A stretch of 64,000 bases of DNA. Source: Trema orientale. Its lineage: Eukaryota > Streptophyta > Magnoliopsida > Rosales > Cannabaceae. This document shows positions 48,170-60,721 of the stretch, in pieces. A program made the translations under genes and the position numbers. The first letter of the stretch is position 1. Each line of letters starts with the position of its first letter. The notes under the pieces were generated by a model that did no database searches, was not told where the DNA came from, and saw only the letters and a list, made by a program, of their open reading frames with translations. Where the stretch lies: positions 327,840-391,839 of the forward strand of contig JXTC01000041.1 of NCBI GenBank assembly GCA_002914845.1, written 5' to 3'.

Positions 48170-51100
48170 TTCAGAAGAAATCAGGCTCAAAAGTCAGAGG
48201 TTAAAAGAATCATTATAAATTTTGGCCATGTTTTTAAGTATGTGAAGGAAAAATGGATAAACTATAAATCATTTACAAAATTACAACTTTCATTGAATGA
48301 AAATTTTTGAACTCCAAACTTCCATTATTCTGATAGAAGGGTTAATATGGTGTTTGATCTTACTAAGTATCTTAATTTGATGAATCGGATCCAGTTTATA
48401 TACTAAAGTCTATAACCTTTTATCCGGAGTAAAATAAGTTTTTTTTTTTTTTTAATCAACTGAAATAAAGGAGTCAGTTTTTATTCTAAATACATCATTT
48501 TTATATTTCGTAATTAAATCAGTCTACATATTGGCTATATCAACTAATATATCTGATCATTTAGCTATAAAAACTAAAAACAAATGGACATATATTATGA
48601 TGAAGTGTCAAAATCGGAATTTTGGCTAAAATCCCCTAATGTCAAACACAGCTAGTGTTTAATTGGTTAAATTGGGTGAAGCTTCTGGTTTGACATCCTG
48701 ATGGTCACATTTTTTCCCCTGATTTCTGTGTACGACTTTAATGTCACCAGATTATAATATTTAGATATTCTAGTTAACAAAATCTGAAAATCTTTTAATA
48801 TCAAATCATTTAAAAAATCGCGCGACCTAGATATGTATCCAACTGAAAAAGATACCAAATTAAATGAGACAAAAAGAGAGGGAGATGCGACCATTTGAGT
48901 CATTATCAAAGCAAAGGAATATGTCTGACATTTTTCCTTCGTGAAAATTCCCTCATCCTTGCCGAAATTTTCTTTCTGATCAGGTCTACACATCAGCTCA
49001 TCTATCCATTTTGCTTGACCCTTCTATCTCTCCATGACATAAACCACAATCAAATAATCCTTATCTGCAAATTTTCTTCCTCACGGACTTCTTATAGTAC
49101 AATTAAACTTGGACTGAGTTTTAAGTCTGTTCCAATCATCAAAAACAACTATCACTAATTAATATAATCTAATCTTACCATAGTTCAAATAATAGTGTGC
49201 CATAAAATTTTCTATATATTCGGTATTATATGTTGTATCATACTCGTCAGTCATCATTGAAAAACAAAATATATGTACCAATATACTTTCTCGTATAAAA
49301 TATTTAAAAGAATAATATGACACGTTTAATAACGAGCAATTAGCTAGCGTAATATAATCCTATTATTCCAACATAAGATTTTAAAATATTTTGAACAATT
49401 TTTTTTTTAAAGAGCAAATTTATCGAACAAATTATAGAACAAAAATATATGTTTAATGCACCATTTAATTGTATTAACTATAAAGAAACCCTGAATTTGA
49501 ACTGAATGTTATCATCTTATCAAAGACGTATAATCTCTATCCAAAATAATGTCTAAATCGTAACGCCTTTCATGTTGGATTGAGCTAGTAATTGTGTGAC
49601 AAGAATTTCTACTAAAGTTTTGTGAAAAGTACTATTTAGGAATACAAGCCAGTTATGTCACGTCACGTGGCATGAGACTAACACTCAGCAGGCTTATTTC
49701 AAAGGGTATTCGGCGTAAGAAATACGGTTAGAATTTTACAATTTAGGCGTTCAGAATTTCTTCCAATGGATAGGATCAGATCGTTTATATTTTTCTTATT
49801 ACCTCGGTAATATTTTAGGTAACTTGTTTCTGAGTTATAATGTTTTATACATATTCTGATCCCAACCTTAAGCAAAATGCTAAGTAATGTAAAAGTACAC
49901 AGACATCCTCTTGTACTTAAAATTACTAGAATAAATAAGCAAGATCTCTATTGATAAGAATATATAATATTATTACATAATTTTTTTTCCCGGTTGGAAG
50001 TAAAGATCTATATATTTACATGAAGCTAATAACTAAACTTCAGTAAGCAAATCTCTATGATATACCTAGACTTGCTTAAAAAGTTAGCACCCGAGGTGGG
50101 TATAATTTGATTAAAACATGCCATTATTTAACTAGTTATAAAAATATGGAACTTCATACAAATGCAATAGTAAAATATTGCAAACTATATGAATTTAGGC
50201 TTGTAGGTAACCTATTAGCTAGGATACTCAGCATGTGAATATTTTATGATCAGGAAATTCATAACATGCTAAAGTTTGAACTAACAACTTGCTTCAATGA
50301 ATCATCTCAAATTTTCTCTTATAGGTAGAGATTTTAAATGACATGACATCAACTGATAACATTTAAAATAGATCTGTAGTTATGAAAATTAAGGAAAGGA
50401 AAATTACGGGAAAAATTAACTAATCCACTTGTTTGCTTGCACCCGAAGTGGAAATGTCAATAATATCGCAGCAAAACAACAATAATCATAGACTTGATAG
50501 TCTAGGGCGAGGCATTTTCTATTGAAGATAAGAGTTAGAGATATCCGTAGTTGCATTATGAGAGTGAGTGAGGGAAGGAGAGAGAGGGAAGGAGAGAGAG
50601 GGAGGGACAGTGCTTTTATTTCCCTTTTTGTTGCTTTGCTCCCTACCGGAAAGTGACCTTTTGAATAGGAGCCAAAACATATTAAGAGAGAGACATTCAC
50701 TGAATGGCCCACAATCAAAAAAGTCCTCAACTTTCAAAAATTATAATGGAGCTTCTACCAAAGAGGGCAAATCAACAAGAAACCAAAGAACAGTCACCTT
50801 CAAAAATTTTGGCTGAGCGAGCAAAAGTTGGGTAGAGAAAGCGAGACATGGGGGATCACATTACAGAGAAAAGAAATTAATGAAAAATCCCATTCTCATC
50901 CTCAGCAGGGTGGGCCTCATTATGAGAAATCGTTTGATTAGAAAGGTAGCCAATGAGAAGATAGGGATGAGGATTATATACAAATGCTTAACCAATTAGA
51001 AACCAGATAAGGCAAAGTGTGGGCCCCAAAAGTGCATCCCATCTACGTAGGAAAAAAATGAAAGAGAAAAGAAAAAGTACTCAAAAAGTGCAATTCCTAG

Positions 51101-51180
51101 CTCAGACCATCTCACTATTAAAATGGGACTGTAAAAGCGCCCATTTGTGGGTCAACCTCCCAAATTAGGTTCCTAACTTC
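48170..51180. other. Intergenic region and promoter of the CONSTANS-like gene
   Basis: No exon is recognised. A purine-rich GA/GGGA tract lies at 50560-50612. The short ORFs on both strands here lack domains. The 400 bases before 51300 would hold the core promoter of the CONSTANS-like gene; the leader is T-rich from 51205 on. Confidence 0.5.
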
Positions 51181-51299
51181 CTATATACAAAAAATAATTG
51201 CAACATTTTCATTTTGATTTTTCATCATCATCTTTTCTTTGGTTTTTAAAATTCTATAATTTTTTGGGTTCAGATATTTATTTTTCTCTCTTTTCTGCA

Positions 51300-53289
51300 A
51301 TGAATACTTCTATGAATTATAACAACAAAAAGGCTTCAAACGACGTCGTGGGAGGCAAAACGGCAAGAGCATGCGACAACTGCGTGAAAAAGCGCGCCCG
51401 ATGGTACTGCGCCGCCGATGACGCGTTCCTCTGCCAAGCTTGCGACCGCTCCGTACACTCGGCCAACTCCCTGGCCCGAAGGCACGAGAGGGTCCGCCTC
51501 AAAACGGCGTCGTCGTCTCGCTCTCCCCATCCGCTAAGGCTCAAACCCACTTCCCACGAATCCCCTTCGCCCACGTGGCACCAAGGGTTCACGCGAAAAG
51601 CTCGTACCCCGAGGCACGGGAACCACGGCGCGATTCGCGGCCTCAGGTTCAACAAACCCAAAGGGAGAAGCAGCACGAGCGGTAGCACTAGTTCGGGTAA
51701 GGCTCCGAACCCTTTTTCTCTGGTACCCGAATTCGGTGGGGACGAGACCTCGCAGTCGCACGACGAGAATGAGGAGCAGCTTCTTTACCGAGTTCCCATA
51801 TACGACCCTTTCGTGGCCCAGCTCTGCTCTTCGGTACCGGAACTGTCGAAAACGACGTCGTTTGGGGCTAACGATAATAATCATAACGGTACCAGTCCCG
51901 ATGAGGAGAATAATAGTAGTAATGATAATGAAAATCTGCATGGGTTTCTTCTTCCGGCTGATGAGATGGATGACCTGGCGGAGTTTGCTGCTGACGTGGA
52001 GAGCTTATTGGGCCGTGGGCTTGAGAACGATGAGTGTTTTGGGATGGAAGGGTTGGGGTTTGTGGATTGTAAAGATGGGAGGGAGAAAACGACGGGAAGT
52101 GAAAGTTGTTTAGGTGAGGGAAGAGTGGTTAAGGTGGAAGAAGACGAAGAGGGAGAGGGAGAGGGAGAGGGCATGGGATCAGGTGGTTTGGCGGATATGA
52201 TGAGGGAGACTTTTGAGCTCAACTTTGATGACTATGACGAGTCTCCGCCGTCATGTGGGGAGGAGGAGGTGGAGGATGAGAAGGTTGGGTTAAAGGAGAT
52301 GGAAAACGACAAAGGAAATGATTTAAACGACGTCGTTAAGAAGAGTAGTAAGGCGATGATGATGACGACGATGAAGATGAAGAAGAAGAAGAAGATACTG
52401 TTGAGGTTGGACTATGAGGCGGTCAGTACAGCCTGGGCGAGCCAAGGTGGGTCACCCTGGACCACTGGTGATCGCCCCGATTTCGACCCGGATGCCTGCT
52501 TACCCGACTGCATGGTTAGTTACCCTTTTTTTTTTTTTATAAATAATTGAACAATGAACAGTTTACTTTATTTGTATTTAATTTTTAAATTAAATGGTAC
52601 AGTCTAGTCTTTCTTAAAAGATCCCAAGTATATGCTTTTGTTTGCTGTTTGTTGTCCTCTTTTCTGTTTTTTTCCATGGTAGTGTGCATATAAGAAACAG
52701 TACTTTAAAATTGTTTAGCCGAAACCGAGCTATATTAATGTTAAATGTTGATTATTACCATACTCACTTCTCCAAAAAACAATTTAATATATTATCACAG
52801 TCCTACATAGAACACAAAAAAATAAATAGTGAAATTTTTATTACAAATTAGCGCGTACCATATTATCGTCTGTGGACAATAAAATCAATGGTTAATTTAA
52901 TTGTCCCTCTTTTAGGATACACTTCAATAAGCAAGCAAATTTTTTTTTTTAATGTGTATTATATGTTTTGTATATTCTAATTAAGTATCTTATCGCAGAG
53001 TACATGTAACGCGGCTCAACTTCATCAAAATCATCATCATCATCATTACATGGATATGGGCGTTGGAGTTGGGGGACTAATGAACGCAGCAATATTAGGC
53101 GACGGAGGGAGAGAAGCCCGAGTTTCGAGGTACAGAGAGAAGAGACGAACTCGGTTGTTCTCCAAGAAAATAAGGTACGAGGTTCGGAAACTGAATGCCG
53201 AGAAGAGGCCCAGAATGAAAGGGAGGTTCGTGAAGCGAGCTTCTTTTATGGCAGCAGCACTACCTACTACTTTTCCTAAGCATAAATAA
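51300..53289 (+). CDS. COL16-like: CONSTANS-like transcription factor (COL16/COL6 type), 501 aa
   Basis: A nuclear B-box/CCT regulator. Exon 1 is 51300-52514 (ATG at MNTSMNYNN; the upstream in-frame ATG at 51198 lies in a T-rich leader and is less likely). The intron is GT...AG and exon 2 is 52999-53289, joined in phase 0. One B-box lies near the N-terminus with zinc ligands Cys25, Cys28, Cys37, Asp40, Cys45, Cys48 and His53, followed by [14 protein letters not shown] conserved [14 protein letters not shown] block precedes the intron. The CCT domain (about residues 443-485) begins [15 protein letters not shown] and is intact. One B-box plus CCT places it with COL6/7/8/16. The middle is long and acidic, with Glu/Gly-rich and Lys/Met-rich runs, making the protein longer than the roughly 420 aa usual for the group. 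Minus-strand ORFs here are shadows. Biological role by family: growth, branching or light response; not shown here. Confidence 0.95.
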
Positions 53290-54280
53290 TCAATTAATTA
53301 ATTAATAGCTAGCTAGCTACCTCAATTTTGCTTGCTCTGAAGTTTTGAATATCGACCATGTTACACTTATTATGATCTTATGATTAAATAAAGTACGTAT
53401 AATATTAGCTGAAAAGCTTATTGTTATATAAGTACTACATGTATGAATAGTTCAGTGTCAAAGTGTTACGTGTAGATGGGTTTGATGTTCGAAGAGGAGA
53501 AGGCAATTCGTTTTATTTTTTTAATTTTTTTTTTCCAATTTTAGATGGACCATATAGTGGAATCTTGTACAGTGTTTCTTGGTACACTTACTTTTGTAAC
53601 AGAAACTTGAGCAGTGAATAGTATAGATCAATTGTAGTACTGTCTTTGGCGCAGTACAATTATTGTCCGATGACATAATTATCAACTGTCAATTGAATTT
53701 TCCTCTTTTGTTTTTAGGCAAACCTCCACAAACAGAAAGGAAAGTTTTAGAGAATTATTACACAGCTTGCGCTAACTAGAAACTTAACATGTAAGATAAA
53801 ATTAGAATGTTCAAATGAATAATGATAAGCTGATTTTATGTTCTGCAATATAATTTAGAGGTGTATACATTATTCATTAAAGATTAAAAACGGATTTTTT
53901 TATTACTAGCTAGTCTGGAGCCGATTTTTTTTTTTTTTTTTTTTGACGTNTGGTAGGACCAATCAAGATGGCTTGGCAATGAGATATATATATTCCCTTT
54001 TTTTTTTTTTTTTTTTGGTTTTTGAAACAGACATATATTCAATCTTGAAGGAAACATTCTTTCCTCATGTGTTTACTAGACCTGGAACTGAGTATAATTT
54101 TGTTTTCGAAAAAAGGGGAAAATTTGAGTATATATAGCTATTAATCTTTTCATATACACATTTTTCATAGTTTTTCAGTTCTTTTTAAAAATATGTATAA
54201 GTATGAATATGCGTGTATTGTGTGTATTTACTGAAGCTAGTGATTATCTTGGATAATGAAGAATTCCTTCGGGGCTTATA
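53290..54280. other. 3' flank of the CONSTANS-like gene
   Basis: The 3' UTR is expected to occupy the first few hundred bases; an 'aataaa' word at 53386 is a candidate poly(A) signal. Two long T-tracts flank an N at 53950. Nothing else is recognised. Confidence 0.5.
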
Positions 54281-54284
54281 GAAA

Positions 54285-54565
54285 TATGGCCAAATTTTAG
54301 GCCTAATTTCAGGAAATGTCCTTTTGTCAAATGTTATAGCAAAATGTCCGGTAAAATTTTATATACCAAGTGTAAAATTTTATATACCAAGTATAAAGAA
54401 TTATATACCCAGTGCATTTCAATACAGTAACTAAAATTAGTAGATATGCGTATCTACCAAGTGTAAAAATATATATACTTTGACATTTAGCAATAAAATT
54501 TTAAAAGTGGACATCTACTTAATCAAATTTAAAATTTTGGTCATCCACTTTAATTTCTCTATTCG
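54285..54565. repeat. Probable small repeat element
   Basis: It contains direct copies of 'aaaattttatataccaagt' (54354 and 54374) and paired phrases about 'gtccttttgtcaaatg' and 'ggacatctacttaatcaaa'. Similar phrases ('ggacatttactta', 'aaatgtccgtttttt') occur at 24480-24660. It may be a non-autonomous DNA element family; ends are not defined. Confidence 0.35.
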
Positions 54566-54893
54566 TTACCCATTTCCAACAAATCGGTTTTGGAAAGACA
54601 AATTTAAAAGGTGAAATTTGATAGAGAGTGGGCCATGCATGAAAGTTGAGATCTTAGCATCTCTCCTCTACCTTGGTCTTGGGTCTTGGTTAGTTTGGCA
54701 TGTAGGGTCCCCATAAGGAAAGTCTTGCTAAATTTTGAAATGATCTAACACATATTGACAACTTGTACGTAACGATGGAGCTATTGGCCAAAACATTCTT
54801 GTTGATCTTCCCCTATTTCTGATGAGTTCTATATGATCAGAAGGATTTTCATCTACGTGAGAAAAATGGTAACACTTAGGTCATACTTGGATA

Positions 54894-55346
54894 TACTCTC
54901 AATTTTTTGTTTATAAAATTATAAACGAAAAAAAAAAAGTGATTATGTTTTGAAATTTTAAAAACTAGAAATTTGCTTGGCAGTGCACCAAATCATAGTC
55001 AAATTGAAAAAACAAAAAACATAAGCATGCTTGGTAACTATAAAAAATAATTAGAAAATACCATTTTTAACAATTTATTTAGAAAAAAATTTCTTTTTTA
55101 AAATTTTATTTAGAAAAAATCATTAATAAAAATACTACTTTTAAAATTTATTTAGAAAAATATTACTTTTAGAAATTTATTTATTAAAATACCACTCTAA
55201 AAAAATTGTTTAAAAAAGCACCACTTTTGGTTTACTTTTTGTTCAACAAAATTTTGGAAGTGAAAAATTCTCACTTCCATTTTTCAAAAAAACTTTGTTT
55301 GTAATTGTTTTAAGTAGAAAACAAAAATAATATTACCAAGTATGTT
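54894..55346. repeat. Possible MITE with inverted ends and internal minisatellite
   Basis: 'catacttgg' at 54894 and its inverse 'ccaagtatg' at 55336 bracket a segment in which 'aaaataccacttttaaaattt' and 'tttatttagaaaaa' recur four to five times (55060-55225). No clear target duplication, so the boundaries are tentative. Confidence 0.35.
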
Positions 55347-55350
55347 TTTC

Positions 55351-55535
55351 TATCACCTGGGGTCTCAATCTTTGTCTGATGTATCACTTGAGTCATTATT
55401 CTTTTTTCTTTATAGTATTTAAGTCTTCAATCTTTACAATTTTATAACACTTTCATGTTTTTTATGTTTTCCGTTTATTTGGGCCACTTAAACACATTTG
55501 TTGGGCACATGATCCATTTCTAAAATGCATTAGGT
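55351..55535 (+). repeat. Outer inverted repeat, left arm
   Basis: This matches the inverse of 62276-62460. Shared text in order: 'tatcac.tgg.gtc', 'tttgtc.gat.tatcactt', 'tttacaattttgtaa'-like, 'gttttcc.tttatttgggcca', 'aacaca', 'gatc.attc', 'atgcattaggt'. The arms are diverged but clearly colinear. They enclose the copia element, its inner inverted repeats and a hAT MITE. Confidence 0.65.
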
Positions 55536-55845
55536 AGAATGGAAGGATTGATTTTTCCTCCTTTGGTATTCTGACAGAGGACTAAATCATGAAAAGAGAA
55601 GAAATTTGGATGCTAATTTTCTCATCACCTCCCTCATTCAACAATAACAAATCGAAAAAATCAAAACTGGAGGAAAAAGATTTAACTACAACCAAAGATC
55701 ATAGGAGCTGACTCCTTACTTAGCTGTATTCGACTTTTCCTCTGAATTATTTTAGGCCAAAGTACATAGAAGGATGTAGATAATGGACAACTAGCTCTAT
55801 TTAATTTGAAAGTTTTTGTTAGTATTTTTGCTCTGTCTTTTCTTC

Positions 55846-55969
55846 TGATTATAGAGATTGTATAAGCAGATTTCTAGGGAGCTAATGTTGTAATTCTTGT
55901 TCTATATATATTGTACTGATCAGTCAAATAAAAAATATACAATAGACCAGTTTCCTATTCTCGTTTATA
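55846..55969 (+). mobile_element. Truncated 5' LTR of third copia element
   Basis: This 124-bp segment matches 60814-60936 of the 3' LTR, starting at tgattatagagatt and ending cctattctcgtttata. The first 85 bases of the LTR, present at 60729-60813, are missing here and replaced by unrelated sequence (55788-55845). Confidence 0.8.
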
Positions 55970-55981
55970 TGGTATCAGAGC
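55970..55981 (+). other. Primer binding site of third copia element
   Basis: TGGTATCAGAGC, the exact copia consensus complementary to initiator tRNA-Met, immediately follows the LTR. Confidence 0.9.
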
Positions 55982-56084
55982 AGGTTTAAATCTTGTTCTC
56001 ATAAAAGGATAAAAAACCCTCAAAACCCAGAAAAAACTTAAAACCCAGAATTCTCAAAATCACCATACCTGAACCAAACAACTT

Positions 56085-56290
56085 GTCCGGTATTTATCCT
56101 TGCCCAAGCGTCTCAGCCGCTCGACTGTCACTCAGCCACTCGACCGGTACTCTTCCACTGCTCGTCTGTCGCTCATCAACTGCCCATTGTTAGCATCCAC
56201 GATACTGCTCAAAGGGCACTAAGGACGAGCTCTTCTGCGCCTCTGCCCACCATGTGTAGCCAAGCCCTTCTGCGTTCTGCCAGACGTGCA
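56085..56290 (+). other. GC-richer segment in copia leader
   Basis: The leader between primer site and gag includes repeats of 'cagccgctcgactgtc', 'cagccactcgaccggtac' and 'gctcgtctgtcgctc', markedly richer in C and G than its flanks. It parallels the islands at 17285 and 29935. Confidence 0.6.
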
Positions 56291-56550
56291 TGATTCTAGA
56301 TCGTACACAAACTACGCTCATCTACCCATCGTCTTCATCCCAAACAGAGGCAATTTTTTTTTGCACCTGTCGCAGAGCCCAAAACAGAAGACTTCATTCT
56401 CTTCCGTCTTTTTTTTTTTTTTGTATTCAATTGAATTATTATTATTATTATTTTATTTAATTCGGCTGAGCTTATTTTTTGGACCCGTTCCTTTGTGTAT
56501 TTGTCATTAGTTTAAGTTCAACAAAAAAAATAAAAAAAAAAACAAAAAAA

Positions 56551-57420
56551 ATGACTCAACAAATTGAATCTTCAGAAACCAAATCTAATCCAATTCTTGT
56601 TCAGTCTGAAGGTGCCTTTAATACCGGCATTATACTTACTGAAACAAATTATGATGTCTAGTCTCAATTAATGGAGATGCACATTGCTAAAAGAGAAAAG
56701 CTTTCATGGGCAAAACCAATCCACCTGCTATGTCAGACAAGAGATACAAAAAATAGTATAGAAAAAATCAAAAGGTGAAACGCTGGCTTTTGATGTCCAT
56801 GTCTCCAAACATCATGAAGCATTATCTTCGTATATCCACTGCTCGTGAAATCCGGTGTACCCTTTCAAAAGCTTTTTATGATGGCAATGATGAGATGCAT
56901 GTCTATTCTCTGTACCAAAAAGCCTTCTCGGCAAAACAAGGTGTCAAACCTCTCTCAGTGTATTACGGAGAGTAAATAGAGATATTTCAGGAACTAGATC
57001 ATCGTGATAAAGTGGTCATGAAAAATCCTAATGATGTTTCAGCATAACGGCAGTCTATTGAGCGAACTCGAGTACACATATTTCTTGCTGGATTGGATAG
57101 AGTTTTTGATCAACTTCGGTGAGAAATTTTACGTCAAGAATCACTCCTAAGTCTGGAAGAGCGTTATTCTTTGGTTCGTCGTGAAGACATACGATCTACT
57201 GCTTTAAATGAGGACATTGAAAAGCCTGAAGCTTCAACTATGATTTCCCGAAATCAACCCAGCTAGACATCACAAGACAGACCAAAATACACTAATCTAA
57301 AAAATTCTAATAGTTCAAACAAACCAAATTACAAATGCACTCACTACAATCAAACAGGTCATTCAAAAAGTCGTTGCTTTGAACTTATTGGATATCCAGA
57401 TTGGTGATATCCAGCTTCAA
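56551..57420 (+). pseudogene. Broken copia gag
   Basis: Starts ATG at 56551 ('MTQQIESSETKSNPILVQSE'). The frame hits TAG at 56659 where Trp is expected ('TETNYDV', then a stop). The UBN2 gag core continues at 56775-56975 ('RWLLMSMSPNIMKHYL', 'AFYDGNDEMHVYSLYQKAF') and then through a stop to 'TRVHIFLAGLDRVFDQL'. A zinc knuckle, 'KCTHYNQTGHSKSRCFEL', lies at 57332-57385 with its second Cys changed to Tyr. Another Trp-to-TGA stop lies at 57405. Gag would form the particle; this copy cannot. Confidence 0.85.
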
Positions 57421-57429
57421 CTATGATGA

Positions 57430-58620
57430 GGTCATTCAAAAAGTCGTTGCTACTGATTATATGACATTAGATGTTAGATAAGTTTCAATCCTTAACCTAT
57501 CCTCCCAAAGGTGTGTTTGCACAGCCAATGGTAATATCACCTCGGTTGTTGGGAAAGGGTCATTACATCTCACTGATACTTTACATTTAGATTCTGTATT
57601 AGTTATTCCCTCCTTAGACTATAACCTTCTGTCAGTCTCTCAAACTACTAATACATTATCTTGTGTTGTTATTTTTGGGTTTGATTATTATGTATTTAAG
57701 GATATTCAGACTCGACAAACGATTGGTTACGGTGTTAAGAGAGGGAAGATGTATTACTTGGACTTGGAATCACAAACTTCTAGCAGATTACAATAAACCT
57801 TGATAGTAGAGAGCACTTATTCATCAAAGAAGAAAACTGAAATCTGGCTCTGGCATTGCCACTTGGGACATGCCTCATTTGGTTATTTGAAAAAGTTGTT
57901 TCCTAGTTTATTCACAAATTTGGATAATTCTATTTTAAAATGTGATATGCGTGAACTTGCAAAAAACCATCCCGCTTTATTTCCTTTGGTTTTCAATAAA
58001 AGTCCAGTTCCTTTTATGGTTATTCACTCTGATGTTTGGAGACCATCCAAAGTTCCCACATTGCGGAGGTCCTGTTGATTTATTACTTTTATAGATAACT
58101 GTACTCAGATGACTTAGTTGTATTTGATGAAATCTAAATCAGAAATTACATTGCTGTTTCAAAAATTTTATACCACCATTCGTACACAGTATAATGCCTG
58201 AATACAAGTGTTACAAATCGATAATGGTAGGGAATACCATAGTTCTGAACTTCAAAATTTTTTGAACTCTCTTGGCTCTATTCATCAAACTAGTTGTCCA
58301 GATACACCTCAACAGAATCGTGTGGCCAAATGTAAGAATCGACACTTACTGGAGATTGTTCGTGCTTCCCTAATCGAAGCTCATATGCCCTTATGCTACT
58401 GGGATGAAGCCCTTCTTTCTGCAGTATATCTCATTAACCGTGTTCTATCTCACACAATCAACTTTAAAAAACCATTCTAGACACTTACATAAGCTGTTGT
58501 TGCTCCCACATTCCCAAACCTATCCCCTCATGTCTTCGGTTGTGTTGCCTATGTTCATCTTCACAAACACCAACGCAGTAAGTTAATGCCTCGGGCCTTA
58601 AAATCTGTCTTTGTTGGATA
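57430..58620 (+). pseudogene. Broken copia protease region and integrase
   Basis: 57530-57790 gives the post-protease sequence ('PSLDYNLLSVSQ' type). Integrase starts at about 57850 ('LWHCHLGHASFGYLKKLFP') with the His-His pair and an eroded Cys pair. 'FMVIHSDVWRPSKVPT' holds the first catalytic Asp, 'QIDNGREYHS' (58210) the second, and 'QQNRVAKCKNRHLLEI' the Glu region; the usual Glu is replaced (VAKCKN for VAERKN-type). Stops and frameshifts are present at 58077, 58200 and 58480. Confidence 0.8.
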
Positions 58621-59199
58621 TGCTAGTCATAAAAAAGGATACAGATGCTATCGTCCTGCTACTAAGTGTATGTTTATCACTATAGATATTATCTTTCATG
58701 AAGATACTATGTATTTCTCTTAGTCTGAATTTCAAGGAGAGTATCTTAAGGAAATTCAGACTCTTGTATACAACCTTGAGGAAGATATAGAGGAAGTATC
58801 TAATCAAAATGTAGATAATTTGGATCCTAGTGGCCAAACCTTAGATGTGAGTGGTGATACCCTACACAGCAATACAACAAGCATAGAAATAGATGGGTTG
58901 GATTCTATTAGTCAAAACCTAGATCCTAGTAGGAATGAGCACTCAGAAAGACAGTAAACTTCTGATACCGAGACTGAGCCTGAGTCTCTCCCAATAGATA
59001 CACCAAACCAATCATTGTCTGAAAATGTTTCTTATATAGTGCCTGAGTTGTCTAGGAGATAGTTACCACAACGTCTCATCAGAGGTATTCCAAAACCAGC
59101 ATGTGAACCTCAATTGTCTAGTAAAGTTAGATATCCTATGGACAATTATATGTCTATACATCGCTTGTCAAAAACAAATCAGTTATTTATCAATCAATT

Positions 59200-60721
59200 A
59201 TATATTGTATCGATCCCTAACAGTGTGCAGGAAGCCTTAACTGATCTAAGATAGAAAGCTGCGATGAATGAAGAGATAGCCTCCTTGCAGAAGAACCAAA
59301 CTTGGAATCTCGTGGACCCTTCCCTAGGAAAAAAACTAGTTGGGTGTCAATGGTTCTTTACTATGAAATACAAAGCCAATGGTACGATTGAACGTTTTAA
59401 GGCGAGATTGGTAGCAAAAAGATATACCCAAACTTATGGAATTGACTACACTGAAACATTTGCATCTGTAGCCAAAATCAACACAATTCGGGTCTTGTTA
59501 TCCTTAATTGCAAATTTTAATTAGCCTTTACAATAATTTGATGTGAAGAACACATTCCTACATAGTGAACTATCTAAAGAAGTCTACATATTTCTCCCAC
59601 CTAGGTGCATGGTAACAAAGAAACAAAGCCAGAAAGTGTGCAGATTGAAAAAAGCATTATATAGACTGAAGCAATCTCCTAGAGCTTGGTTTGGAATATT
59701 TATAAAATCTATGATAACCTTCGGTTACCAACAGAGCAATTCAGATCACATATTATTCTTAAAGAAACAGATTAGAAAAATTACTGTACTCATCATTTAT
59801 GTAGATGAATGGTAGTAACAGGAAATGAACCTCAATTCGATATAAAAGATCTAGGTACCTTAAAGTACTTTCTTGGAATAGAAATATCATGATACAGTGA
59901 AGGCATTTTCTTATCCCAAAGGAAATATGTCTTAGATCTGCTTGAAGAAATTAGTATGTCAGCATATCAACCAGCAGATACACAGATTGAAGAAGGCTTG
60001 AAATTACGTGTTGAAACAGATCAAGCCTCAGTTGACAAAGGGAGATACCAGAGGCTTGTTGGCAGATTAATGTACTTAGCATACACAAGACTAGATCTTG
60101 CATATGCATTGAGTATTTTTAGCCAATTTATGTATAATCCGGGTGAACAATATATGAATGCGGTCGTACGTATTTTGAGATATCTGAAGTCAGCTCCAAG
60201 AAAGGGAATTTTATTCTCTAAAAAAAACAGAGGAACAAACTATAGATGTATATACAGATACGGACTGCGCCAGAGATAAGAATGATATGCAATCCACTTC
60301 AGGGTATTTTACCTTTGTAAGTGATAATCTTGTCACTTGGAGGAGCAAGAAGCAGAATGTTGTTGCCCACTCAAGTGGAGAAGCAGAACTTAGAGGAATG
60401 ACACTTGGAATTTGTGAAAGATTGTGGCTTAAATTTCTCTTACAGGATTTGGGATATTCATCAAATAAACCAATTCGATTATATTGTGAAAATAAGTCTG
60501 CACGTGACATGACTCACAATCCAGTTCATCATGATCGAACAAAGTATATCGAGGTTGGCCGATTTTTTATCAAGGAGAAATTAGAAGAAAAGATTTTGGA
60601 ATTACTAGATATTCGATTAGAAGATCTATTGGCTGACATTCTCACCAAACCAGTCTCAAATAGAATATTCTCAAAATTTGTGGACAAGTTGAGCATAAGC
60701 AATATCTATGCACCAACTTGA
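59200..60721 (+). pseudogene. Broken copia reverse transcriptase and RNase H
   Basis: RT begins near 59240: '[18 protein letters not shown]', '[20 protein letters not shown]', then 'QFDVKNTFLHSEL' at 59530, 'RLKKALYRLKQSPRAWFG', and 'LIIYVDEW' at 59795, where the frame breaks at the catalytic YVDD. RT resumes with 'DIKDLGTLKYFLGIEIS' and runs to about 60270. RNase H lies at 60287-60721 ('STSGYFTFVSDNLVTWRSKK', 'VAHSSGEAELRGM', 'LYCENKSARDMTHNPVHHDR', 'DILTKPVSN') and is open to its natural stop just before the polypurine tract. Confidence 0.88.

Noticed and set aside
51317-51941. Minus-strand ORFs up to 135 codons opposite the CONSTANS-like exon
   Set aside because: They are antisense shadows of a GC-rich exon whose sense frame has clear B-box homology.
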